NCBI GenBank assembly: GCA_021160885.1 | Contig: JAGHBR010000049.1 | Span: 1-10,289 of the forward strand | Source: Caldisericaceae bacterium | GTDB lineage: Bacteria; Calditrichota; Calditrichia; Calditrichales; Calditrichaceae | DNA length: 10,289 nucleotides | Direction: 5' to 3' | Shown here: positions 1-6,116 of the stretch, piece by piece | Numbering within the stretch: position 1 is the first letter of the stretch | Layout: every line of letters begins with the position of its first letter | The notes under the pieces: generated by a model | What the model was told of the DNA's origin: nothing | Seen by the model: the letters and a program-made list of their open reading frames with translations, nothing else | Databases searched by the model: none | Translations under genes and position numbers: made by a program

Positions 1-8
1 ATTAATTA

Positions 9-50
9 GAAAAATCAAAATGGCCGATTGCCACTAAAGACATCCGGCCA
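9..50 (-). terminator. Rho-independent terminator of the octaheme cytochrome operon
   Basis: Positions 21-26 (TGGCCG) pair with 45-50 (CGGCCA), and two more pairs can form after a bulged base. On the minus strand the hairpin is followed by TTTTGATTTTTC (20 down to 9). It lies about 23 bp past the stop codon of the octaheme cytochrome gene. No T-tract follows on the plus strand, so it should act on minus-strand transcripts. Confidence 0.7.
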
Positions 51-72
51 ATTAAAACGCCTGAAGTTAAAC

Positions 73-1326
73 TTACTTTTTGGCTTGCTGTTGACGCAAT
101 TCGGCTGCTTTTTCTTTAATTTCCGACAGATCGCGTATCATTTCGCTCCAGCCGTACCATAACGAGTAGTCCGGATTGTTGTGGAAGGCGCCCTGGAACA
201 GGCGCATGCGATGTTTAAGGTGCATTTCGAACAGAGTCTGTTCAATCGTTGTCGGCGCATCATGAAAGGTCAACAAATCAGGGAAGTTACCTGTTTGTCC
301 TTCCTGTTGTTTTAAAATACCGTCTTTGTAAAGATCAGCCACAATGCGAATGGCTTCGGCTAATAATTTGTCGCCTTCTCTGATTAGCTGATCGCCTTTG
401 GCCAGTTCGGCTTTGGCAAAATTTTTAGAATGGCATTGCGCACAGATTTCAATCATTTTCTGTCGCTCTTTATCAAAGGCTTCTTTGCTTAAGCGCGCAA
501 CATCAGCCTTTGCCACCACATCCAGCCGGGCCGTAGGTTTGCCCTCGGGGCTTAGCACACCCAGGGCTTGTAGAATGGTTACGCGGTCTATCCACCATTC
601 TTCGTCTTCTCCAGGATATGGGGCAAGGCCATTGGTACGTACGGCCAGGAATCCCCAGGCAGTGCGGACTTCATGGTTGCCTTCGGACATGTGACAATCC
701 TGGCAAGTGGGAGCCGAAGCCGATTCATGAATTTGCCCGGTTTGTTTTAATAGCGCACGCACACCATGTTTAGATGAGGAATACATTTCCCATTGCGGAT
801 GATCAAAACCCATGTGACAGGTCTGGCAGGCCTGCGGTTGTTGTGCTTCTTTTTTGGAAAACGTATGACGCGTGTGGCAGGCATCGCAGGAAGCTACGCC
901 AAATCCAGCACCTTCCTTTTTCAATTGTTTGATCTCTTCTTCAGTTTTTAGACCTAATTTATGGCAACCTCCACACCCTTTCATACCTTCTGTTAATCCA
1001 ATAGGTTGGTGATGAATGGTCGGCATGGCCTTCATGGCTGCCCATGCCATAGCATGTTTACCTTTCTTATATTGCGCAACCTGGTCTTCATGGCAATTAG
1101 CACAGGTCTCTGGCGTAGGGATCTCAACATAAGAAACATCTTTGGCATTTGTGTGTTTTCCGCCGTGGCATGTTGAACAGGTCACATCGTTCTTGGCGTG
1201 TTGGCTTAACTGCCAGTCATTAACAATACCAGGGGTAATATCTTTATGGCAGGTAATACAATTCTCTTGCTCTGCAAAAAGCAAGCTTACACTGAATAAT
1301 AAAATGAAAAATAAAGGAATACGCAT
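73..1326 (-). CDS. Secreted octaheme cytochrome c, hydroxylamine oxidoreductase (HAO)-like
   Basis: The 417-residue protein has a signal peptide (residues 1-18, MRIPLFF...LLFA, cut before EQENC) and eight CxxCH haem sites, with first cysteines at 23, 50, 75, 118, 147, 167, 208 and 295. All eight are CxxCH. The lack of any CxxCK argues against NrfA, octaheme nitrite reductase and tetrathionate reductase, and fits the HAO family, whose active-site haem is the fourth (here GMKGCGGCH). D175-H176 in MGFDHPQWEMY probably corresponds to the Asp-His pair at the HAO active site. The C-terminal part after residue 300 is helical, as in HAO. Without an alignment I cannot tell whether the HAO cross-linking tyrosine is present; the candidates lie in the C-terminal NPDYSLWYGW motif. 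Reductive family members lack it and would act on nitrite, NO or hydroxylamine in the periplasm. I chose ATG 1326 because AAAGGAGG lies 4 nt upstream and the signal peptide starts there. A TTG at 1374 would put 16 residues in front of it. Last gene of the operon. Confidence 0.88.
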   Translation of the reverse strand: MRIPLFFILLFSVSLLFAEQENCITCHKDITPGIVNDWQLSQHAKNDVTCSTCHGGKHTNAKDVSYVEIPTPETCANCHEDQVAQYKKGKHAMAWAAMKAMPTIHHQPIGLTEGMKGCGGCHKLGLKTEEEIKQLKKEGAGFGVASCDACHTRHTFSKKEAQQPQACQTCHMGFDHPQWEMYSSSKHGVRALLKQTGQIHESASAPTCQDCHMSEGNHEVRTAWGFLAVRTNGLAPYPGEDEEWWIDRVTILQALGVLSPEGKPTARLDVVAKADVARLSKEAFDKERQKMIEICAQCHSKNFAKAELAKGDQLIREGDKLLAEAIRIVADLYKDGILKQQEGQTGNFPDLLTFHDAPTTIEQTLFEMHLKHRMRLFQGAFHNNPDYSLWYGWSEMIRDLSEIKEKAAELRQQQAKK

Positions 1327-1330
1327 GGTA

Positions 1331-1338
1331 CCTCCTTT
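1331..1338 (-). promoter_or_regulatory. Ribosome binding site fixing the start of the octaheme cytochrome
   Basis: The minus strand reads AAAGGAGG followed by TACC and ATG (1326-1324). This strong site places the start directly at the signal peptide and makes the upstream TTG (1374) unlikely. Confidence 0.75.
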
Positions 1339-1379
1339 GTTAAGTGAATAAATTGTGAAAACATCTAAAAACAAATCTA

Positions 1380-1739
1380 TTAATTTTGATCACCTCCTTT
1401 CTCGGGAATTAAATGATAAAATTCTTGAATTTTTTGATTATTCCACCAGAAAATTACAAATACAAAAAATAATATAACCAAAGCCATAATAATTAATAAC
1501 CGTACATAAGGCATATCCATAACCAGACGATAACGTACAAACATCGATGTAACTCGAATCCACTCTCCGATCGACAATAATAAAAGGATTTGCCAGATTT
1601 TGGGAATTACCGGGCGTCGAATTAGAAGTGTAAATGCAAACAGGATTATCAAAAGTGCAGGAACGATTCCATTAAAACGTAAAATATGGGCAGCAAATAA
1701 CACATTTGCTAAAATCATTGGCAATAATCGAAAAAACAT
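1380..1739 (-). CDS. Small multi-pass inner-membrane protein of unknown function
   Basis: The 119-residue, very hydrophobic protein has about four transmembrane stretches (roughly residues 5-20, 26-41, 48-57 and 83-100). Short charged loops separate them (LIRRPVIPK, FVRYRLVMD), and the tail is polar (EKGGDQN). It has no CxxCH site, so it is not a NapC/NrfH-type cytochrome. H18 lies inside the first helix and could in principle bind a cofactor, but one histidine is weak evidence. It sits 2 bp after the PepSY gene and 53 bp before the octaheme cytochrome, so it may form a membrane complex with one of them. Start ATG 1739 has GGAGG 7 nt upstream. I do not recognise a named family. Confidence 0.75.
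   Translation of the reverse strand: MFFRLLPMILANVLFAAHILRFNGIVPALLIILFAFTLLIRRPVIPKIWQILLLLSIGEWIRVTSMFVRYRLVMDMPYVRLLIIMALVILFFVFVIFWWNNQKIQEFYHLIPEKGGDQN
1388..1402 (-). promoter_or_regulatory. Extended Shine-Dalgarno-like sequence without a well-placed start
   Basis: The minus strand reads AGAAAGGAGGTGATC, a 15-nt complement of the usual 3' tail of bacterial 16S rRNA. It lies inside the last codons of the small membrane protein gene (encoding EKGGD). No ATG lies at normal spacing: a TTG is about 18 nt away at 1374, and the real ATG of the cytochrome is at 1326 with its own site. It may be a ribosome standby or pause site ahead of a highly expressed cytochrome gene, or a coincidence. Confidence 0.45.
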
Positions 1740-1741
1740 CT

Positions 1742-3334
1742 TTAAACCTCCACCGGCGGTTGACCAACCAAAATTTCTTCTGGATATTCAGAGCTCTGTA
1801 ATATTGGCTTCCTGAATTTACGATAAGCCCAATCAAACAGGCCGCAAAGAGTAATCAATAAAAACATGATAGAACCCAAAGGGATTATTAAAATGTAGAA
1901 ATCACCTATTAAAAATTTAAAAATCCGTCCATTATGTATTTCAAACATATAGTTCCAAAGACTTAAAGTGTGTTGAGTATTCAATTCTTTGGGTACAGGC
2001 CATAAATGAACCGGATGCCCCTGTAAATTACAAATCCCTTGTTCATGAGCAGTAATCCATTTTGAGCCATCCTTTAGTTCAAAATATCCGGTTACCATTA
2101 ACTCAGCCGGGCGTACGGTTGAAATATTTTTTGCTTTTTGTCCTGTGAGCAAATCAATAGCCTGGTCTTGTGAAGGATTGTAATCAAAAATTCCACTAAA
2201 CGATGCAATACGATAATGGCCATTAGGTAAGGCCTCAAAATGAGTAGGTCCCATAACAAAGATGGGCACATTTAATTCGATTTTTTTAAAAGGACGATCT
2301 AATTGTGGCGGCCCGCTCCACAACCCATCTGCAGTGGCAATTATTAAACGTTGTCTTTGGGCATCGTACAATGCATTATGAATTTTGTGTTCCCAGGGAT
2401 TACTACTCAGCTTTCCTGGATAGTAATGAGCGGGCAATGTTTTTTCTGCAATGGCCACCAGGAATGGAGGACGCATAAACAAACCTGTACCAGCTAATAT
2501 CAAAAAGAAAACAGCTACGATGGCACCAATTTTAATATGCCATTTATTCCAGCTTCTTAACCGATTAATGGTTTGCGGCTTAAACCTTACGGTAGCTAAT
2601 TTTTTGGTGCGCCAGGGCCAGAACCAGACATAAAATCCTGTAATGCTGGCAAAAATGATGATTAAGCCCATTAAATCCATCAATAATCGACCTAATAATC
2701 CCCAGACTTTCCCATCATGCAAATCAAAAAAGAGCTGAACCAAAGTAATGCGTTTTTCATTTTCTAATCTATTTGGAGTGACTATAGTAAATGGTCCGGG
2801 AAATTGCTCCAGAGAGCACCTATAAAGATTTGATTCGCCAATAACCAATAAACTATTTTGAACGAATAAAATTTTCTTTAGTTTTTCGGCTTTACCCGGA
2901 AGAGGAATTTCGTGCCATTTTAAGTCCTTTAAGTGGCTAAAAAACAATCCTCCATCAGTGGCCGCCAGTAATAATGAATCTTTACCTTGTGTAAGCAAAA
3001 TTAAGTGGTAAGTTTTTTGAAGAAAGGCCGACTCAGGAAAACCATTCCCTAAAAAACGGATTGAATTTGTATTTGCGACATGCCAGACACCTTTTTTGCC
3101 GTACAAATAGATGGATCGATCCGACGTCTGTACTGTTCCAATGATACTGCTGCGGTTCCAATTATCTATTTTGTAAGGCGAAGGTATCAACCATGACGGA
3201 ACATCAATTTGAGCTATGAGTTCCGGGTGATTCAATATAATACCCGAAATACTCATCCAGATTAAGAATGGGATTAAAATCAATCCCAACATCTTATGTA
3301 ACCAACGAGATTTACGGTACAAAACCTTCATCAT
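1742..3334 (-). CDS. Duplicated PepSY-type transmembrane protein (possible haem-b redox membrane protein)
   Basis: This 530-residue protein has two PepSY_TM-like halves. Half 1 has H13 before TM1 (about 15-34, ending GIILNHP), an exported domain (40-200), then H206 in FDLHDGKVWG and TM2 (about 213-238, ending in tryptophans). Half 2 has H266 in KWHIKIG with TM3 (268-287), an exported domain (290-460), then H467 in FEIHNGRIF and TM4 (about 474-498). PepSY_TM relatives such as the siderophore reductase FoxB bind haem b through such histidines. The exported parts carry repeated strand-turn motifs like AATDGGLFFS (124-133) and IATADGLWSG (332-341), which recall two-component-regulator propeller blades more than a classic PepSY domain. 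Its start overlaps the hemerythrin stop by 4 bp (ATGA), with AAGGATGG upstream. Context suggests it passes electrons to, or senses the state of, the periplasmic cytochrome encoded two genes later. It has no CxxCH. Family is fairly sure; the redox role is inference. Confidence 0.8.
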   Translation of the reverse strand: MMKVLYRKSRWLHKMLGLILIPFLIWMSISGIILNHPELIAQIDVPSWLIPSPYKIDNWNRSSIIGTVQTSDRSIYLYGKKGVWHVANTNSIRFLGNGFPESAFLQKTYHLILLTQGKDSLLLAATDGGLFFSHLKDLKWHEIPLPGKAEKLKKILFVQNSLLVIGESNLYRCSLEQFPGPFTIVTPNRLENEKRITLVQLFFDLHDGKVWGLLGRLLMDLMGLIIIFASITGFYVWFWPWRTKKLATVRFKPQTINRLRSWNKWHIKIGAIVAVFFLILAGTGLFMRPPFLVAIAEKTLPAHYYPGKLSSNPWEHKIHNALYDAQRQRLIIATADGLWSGPPQLDRPFKKIELNVPIFVMGPTHFEALPNGHYRIASFSGIFDYNPSQDQAIDLLTGQKAKNISTVRPAELMVTGYFELKDGSKWITAHEQGICNLQGHPVHLWPVPKELNTQHTLSLWNYMFEIHNGRIFKFLIGDFYILIIPLGSIMFLLITLCGLFDWAYRKFRKPILQSSEYPEEILVGQPPVEV

Positions 3335-3828
3335 GGCTTTTTACCATCCTTTTGCTTCCAGAACTCTACCGGCCAACTTAAATCGACTGGTTCATGTAAG
3401 TCATGCAATTTTTGCCCGAGTTGGCGGGCATCAATTTTAGAGAGTGCTTTTTCGACTTTTGGGAAAAACTCCCGCTCTTCAAAACGAATATGATTCTTAA
3501 TTTTCTGGTAAAAGTTATTAATCAATTGGTCAATTTTCTTTTCATCTTCACAATATTTTAAAGATTTAATAATCGAATAAAACTCCTGATGTTCTGAACA
3601 CATTCTATTAAAATCATCCTGTAATACTTCCTTACAGGCCTCAATAAACAGATAATTTTCTTCTACCTGAAAATGAAAACGAAGCGCAGATTGCCACACA
3701 TGTAACAAATATTTTTTTAATTCATTAATTTCAACCCCCAATTGCAGCCCTCTTTCCAATCGAAAAGAAAGTACCAGGCCGTTATGATGTTCCCATGACA
3801 GGGTTTCTAAGGCATAACTCCGCTTCAT
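3331..3828 (-). CDS. Hemerythrin HHE-domain protein
   Basis: The 165-residue cytoplasmic four-helix protein has the expected di-iron ligand pattern: H14 (or H15) in SWEHHNGL, H52 and E56 in FHFQVEEN, H80 in CSEHQEFY, and H113 and E117 in NHIRFEEREFFP. It has no signal peptide or membrane segment. Bacterial proteins of this class bind O2 or NO or help repair damaged Fe-S and di-iron centres. Here it sits beside an Rrf2 regulator and DUF438/DUF1858/DUF2249 genes, a setting that favours NO or nitrosative stress over oxygen storage. ATG 3828 has GGAG 5 nt upstream. It begins 11 bp after the DUF2249 gene and overlaps the PepSY gene by 4 bp, so translation of the two is probably coupled. The exact ligand or substrate cannot be read from the sequence. 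Confidence 0.88.
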   Translation of the reverse strand: MKRSYALETLSWEHHNGLVLSFRLERGLQLGVEINELKKYLLHVWQSALRFHFQVEENYLFIEACKEVLQDDFNRMCSEHQEFYSIIKSLKYCEDEKKIDQLINNFYQKIKNHIRFEEREFFPKVEKALSKIDARQLGQKLHDLHEPVDLSWPVEFWKQKDGKKP

Positions 3829-3839
3829 TTTTTCTCCGA

Positions 3840-4088
3840 CTATTTTCCAATAAAGGTCAATCGTTCCTGGGCATTATTTTTATTTACCGAGTGGTGCACT
3901 TTGTAGCCCGCGTTAATCATTTGTTCGATTAAAGGCGCCGGTTCAAAATTAGTTTTTAATAAAATGAATTTGCCCGGTTCAAGTTTTTGCATGGTTTGCA
4001 TCGCCAGACCAAGAGGATGTTCGCCACGGTTTAACATTTCCACCCCATCGATGATCAATTCAGGTTTACCTTTTGCCCAATCAGGCAC
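3840..4088 (-). CDS. DUF2249 domain protein
   Basis: The 82-residue protein resembles DUF2249 throughout: an N-terminal PDWAKGKPELIIDG strand region, GEHPLGLAMQTMQKLEPG helix and turn, then KTNFEPAPLIEQMINAGY and a closing strand. It is a small SirA/TusA-like fold commonly encoded next to hemerythrins and denitrification or NO-response genes. Its biochemical role is unknown, and I see no cysteine equivalent to that of TusA. The start is uncertain. GTG 4088 is preceded by AGGAAGAG at a rather long distance (12 nt). The frame stays open upstream for eight more sense codons to the TAA that ends the DUF1858 gene, so the two genes lie in the same frame with one stop between them. The hemerythrin gene follows after 11 bp. 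Confidence 0.75.
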   Translation of the reverse strand: MPDWAKGKPELIIDGVEMLNRGEHPLGLAMQTMQKLEPGKFILLKTNFEPAPLIEQMINAGYKVHHSVNKNNAQERLTFIGK

Positions 4089-4112
4089 ATCCGTATTCAG
4101 CTCTTCCTGAGA

Positions 4113-4361
4113 TTATTGCTCAGTTTCTAACGGAGGTTGTCCTACACTCTGTCTGAGTACATTCACCACATCATAAACATCCAAACTACTTACGCTGGCG
4201 ACTTTTTCCAGTGTGGCAATTTTCGTTACCGTTCTTCTTAATATTGGAGTTTCCAGATTTTTGTAAAGAGGCGAAAGGCTCTTTAAAGTTTCTTCGGTTT
4301 GCGGATAGGTTTTAAATATTTCTTCTAACTTTGTGAATTTATTTATTTCCAATTGCTGCAT
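4113..4361 (-). CDS. DUF1858 domain protein
   Basis: The 82-residue protein has the DUF1858 pattern: KFTKLEEIFKTYPQTEETL, then LSPLYKNLETPILRRTVTK, then IATLEKVASVSSLDVYDVV. DUF1858 proteins are small, helical and probably cytoplasmic. They often accompany or are fused to DUF438, DUF2249 and hemerythrin modules; function is unknown. I start it at ATG 4361 (MQQLEINKF) because GGAG lies 7 nt upstream, just after the DUF438 stop codon. The longer frame from ATG 4391 would overlap the preceding gene by 14 bp and add ten residues outside the domain. It ends in TAA (4113-4115), in the same frame as the next gene. Confidence 0.8.
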   Translation of the reverse strand: MQQLEINKFTKLEEIFKTYPQTEETLKSLSPLYKNLETPILRRTVTKIATLEKVASVSSLDVYDVVNVLRQSVGQPPLETEQ

Positions 4362-4368
4362 CGCTAAT

Positions 4369-4372
4369 CTCC
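4369..4372 (-). promoter_or_regulatory. Ribosome binding site that sets the DUF1858 start at 4361
   Basis: The minus strand reads GGAG, 7 nt, then ATG (4361-4359). The longer alternative start at 4391 lies inside the end of the upstream coding region. Confidence 0.55.
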
Positions 4373-4377
4373 AAATA

Positions 4378-5616
4378 TTAATTTTCATCATACGTTAATA
4401 ATCGGCGTTCACCTTCTAATTTTCTTAGTTCCGTTAAATCCTGAGTGACCTCCAACGTTCCTAAGTAGTCACCGGCATCATTGCGCACTGCATAATAAGC
4501 AATATGAATAAAACGGCCGCCAAGATTAATCCAGAAGCGGGCTTTATCCTGTTTGCCTTCCTTAAAATCTTTTATTATCTGGTTGACAATGTGCACACTC
4601 TTTGGTGGGTGACAATATTGAACTTTGCGACCTAAAATGGCACGCGAGCGGTCAAAGATGCGTTCTTTTCCGGGGCTAAAATAACGCACGGTGTCTTCTG
4701 CATCTAAAAAAGTTAAATCAACCGGTAATGTTTTGAAAACATTAATTAATTGCTCCAGGGAAAACATTCCGGTTGGTAAATGTATTTTATCTTCATTCGC
4801 TTTAATTTTTCCAGGACTTTGGGCAATGCCGCCTTCTGGGATCCATTCAAATTCAGGCACATAAAGACAAAAACCGATTTCTGGGCTTTGCTGGTAAATT
4901 TCATACCAATCCTGTTCTGTTAGTAAATCCATGGCGGTTGGAAATAAAATTTTTTCTTCTTTGTAAATCATCTCTTCCAGAGCTTCAACGGCCGGTTCAA
5001 TGGCCAGTTTACAAAAGGCCAGCGCTTCAGCCTGGTTGAGTTCAGAGACCTGATGCAGGGCTTCAATAATCGCCTTTAAATAATCCCGCACTTCATCATG
5101 TTTAGTCCACATGACTGTAGAGGGGCCAGGCATGTTGTTCTTCTCGAAGTAAGGGAATAAAAGATTTTCCTTGCGTCTGTAATGCTTATCTACGTCCATC
5201 AAATCATTAAAAAGTGTCTGAATTTTATCGATGATTGAAGCAACGGATTCAGAATCGGCTGATGAAAGTTCGGATATTAATTGCCGAATTTGCGCAGTAC
5301 GTTGCAGCAAGGCTTGATTTTCCTGTAAAAACGTGTGCAGCGGATGCCCCGGAACGGTTTCCGGCGTTTCGGTCAGGTCCAGATGTTTACGCAGAACATT
5401 AGTGTGAACATCGCAAAGTTTAGTGATGCTTTCTCTGGAGATGCCTTCTTCCATCAATTGGATCTCCATCAAAAAGACGTCTGAATAATCTGCTTCCTGC
5501 AAAACGCTTTCTAATTGGCGTCTTACTTGCTCCTCATCACGTCCCTCATGAAGTTGGCTAATCAGGTTCTTCATGACCTCGATTCGTTCCTGCCTGTTAT
5601 TTATTAGTTCGCTCAT
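4378..5616 (-). CDS. DUF438 - hemerythrin - PAS protein
   Basis: The 412-residue cytoplasmic protein has three modules. DUF438 covers about 10-80 (RIEVMKNLISQLHEG to TNVLRKHLD). A hemerythrin-like four-helix domain covers about 88-228. A PAS domain covers about 287-402, from LEQLINVFKTLPVDLTFLD to YLGTLEVTQDLTELRKLEG, with a conserved-looking YCHPPKSVH segment (334-342). Candidate metal ligands are H91/H94, H145 with E149-E150 region, and H173. The usual helix-4 histidine (HxxxE) is replaced by M216 before KEEKILFP, so the iron site may differ from classic hemerythrin. It has no histidine kinase, HTH or GGDEF output domain, so it may signal by protein contact or itself be an enzyme or scavenger. 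It follows the Rrf2 gene by 27 bp; ATG 5616 has GGGAG upstream. Domain assignment is confident, role is not. Confidence 0.88.
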   Translation of the reverse strand: MSELINNRQERIEVMKNLISQLHEGRDEEQVRRQLESVLQEADYSDVFLMEIQLMEEGISRESITKLCDVHTNVLRKHLDLTETPETVPGHPLHTFLQENQALLQRTAQIRQLISELSSADSESVASIIDKIQTLFNDLMDVDKHYRRKENLLFPYFEKNNMPGPSTVMWTKHDEVRDYLKAIIEALHQVSELNQAEALAFCKLAIEPAVEALEEMIYKEEKILFPTAMDLLTEQDWYEIYQQSPEIGFCLYVPEFEWIPEGGIAQSPGKIKANEDKIHLPTGMFSLEQLINVFKTLPVDLTFLDAEDTVRYFSPGKERIFDRSRAILGRKVQYCHPPKSVHIVNQIIKDFKEGKQDKARFWINLGGRFIHIAYYAVRNDAGDYLGTLEVTQDLTELRKLEGERRLLTYDEN

Positions 5617-5643
5617 TTATTCTCCCTAAACTTTATTGCGTTT

Positions 5644-6057
5644 TTAAATTTTTTCTCTGGTGAATTGTTGCAAATCCGCCAGCGAAGTATTGTACATCAG
5701 CTCTTTCAATTTTTTCTGGATTTCAATCCACCTAAAATGTAAAGGGCAGGGATTTTCACTGGAACATTGGGGAAATCCCAGGATACAGCGATCATAATCA
5801 TCAAGGCCTTCCACTACCCCAACAATTTCATAAAGATAAATTTTGTCGAGATCTCTGGCTAATTTAAATCCCCCATATTTACCCTGCTCTACTTCAACCA
5901 GCCCGGCCTGGGATAGTTTGCTCATTAACCTTCCCAGATACTTGTACGGGATGTTTAACTCCTTGTGTAAAACATTAACGGAGAACCGGCGCTCTTTATT
6001 AACCGCAAGATAGGTCATTACCCTGATGGCATGTTCGGTTGTTTTTTGAAATCTCAT
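5644..6057 (-). CDS. Rrf2-family transcriptional regulator with Fe-S-type cysteines
   Basis: The 137-residue protein is of normal Rrf2 length. The N-terminal winged helix runs about 3-66: TTEHAIRVMTYLA, then NIPYKYLGRLMSKLSQAGLV as the recognition region, and GKYGGFKLAR as the wing. The sensor segment carries C91, C98 and C104 plus H107 (CILGFPQCSSENPCPLH). IscR and NsrR hold an Fe-S cluster with a comparable set. Spacing here is C-x6-C-x5-C-x2-H, one residue longer in the first gap than IscR. Rrf2 proteins of this type sense NO, Fe-S status or redox state. As first gene of the operon it probably regulates itself and the seven genes behind it. ATG 6057 has AGGAGG 7 nt upstream, inside an inverted repeat. 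NsrR-like function is likely but not proven by sequence. Confidence 0.9.
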   Translation of the reverse strand: MRFQKTTEHAIRVMTYLAVNKERRFSVNVLHKELNIPYKYLGRLMSKLSQAGLVEVEQGKYGGFKLARDLDKIYLYEIVGVVEGLDDYDRCILGFPQCSSENPCPLHFRWIEIQKKLKELMYNTSLADLQQFTREKI

Positions 6058-6062
6058 TATTC

Positions 6063-6076
6063 TACCTCCTGGTAGT
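6063..6076. promoter_or_regulatory. Inverted repeat CTACC-N4-GGTAG covering the rrf2 ribosome binding site
   Basis: Perfect 5-bp arms flank TCCT on the plus strand. On the minus strand this reads CTACC AGGA GGTAG, so the Shine-Dalgarno AGGAGG spans the loop and one arm. It could be an operator for the Rrf2 protein just downstream of the -10 box, or an RNA hairpin hiding the ribosome binding site if transcription starts upstream. Confidence 0.4.
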
Positions 6077-6105
6077 AATTTAATGTATTATTTTTCACAA
6101 TTCAA
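6077..6105 (-). promoter_or_regulatory. Candidate promoter of the Rrf2/octaheme operon
   Basis: The minus strand shows TTGAAT (6105-6100), 17 bp, then TAAATT (6082-6077). Each box matches the sigma-70 consensus at about four of six positions. It would start transcription near 6070, giving a very short leader inside the CTACC/GGTAG repeat. The region is AT-rich, so chance matches are easy. Confidence 0.35.
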
Positions 6106-6116
6106 GAAAAAATATT

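Noticed and set aside
398..694. Plus-strand open frame of 98 codons inside the octaheme cytochrome gene
   Set aside because: It is antisense to a clear eight-haem coding sequence. Its product is a low-complexity Ser/Arg-rich string with no family resemblance, and it has no ribosome binding site.
73..1326. Assignment as NrfA or octaheme nitrite/tetrathionate reductase
   Set aside because: Those enzymes typically have a CxxCK active-site haem; all eight motifs here are CxxCH.
1327..1374. Extended N-terminus of the octaheme cytochrome from TTG 1374
   Set aside because: It would place 16 residues before a good signal peptide, while ATG 1326 has a near-perfect ribosome binding site.
4362..4391. 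Longer DUF1858 start at ATG 4391
   Set aside because: It would overlap the DUF438 gene by 14 bp. The added residues lie outside the domain, and ATG 4361 has GGAG at good spacing.
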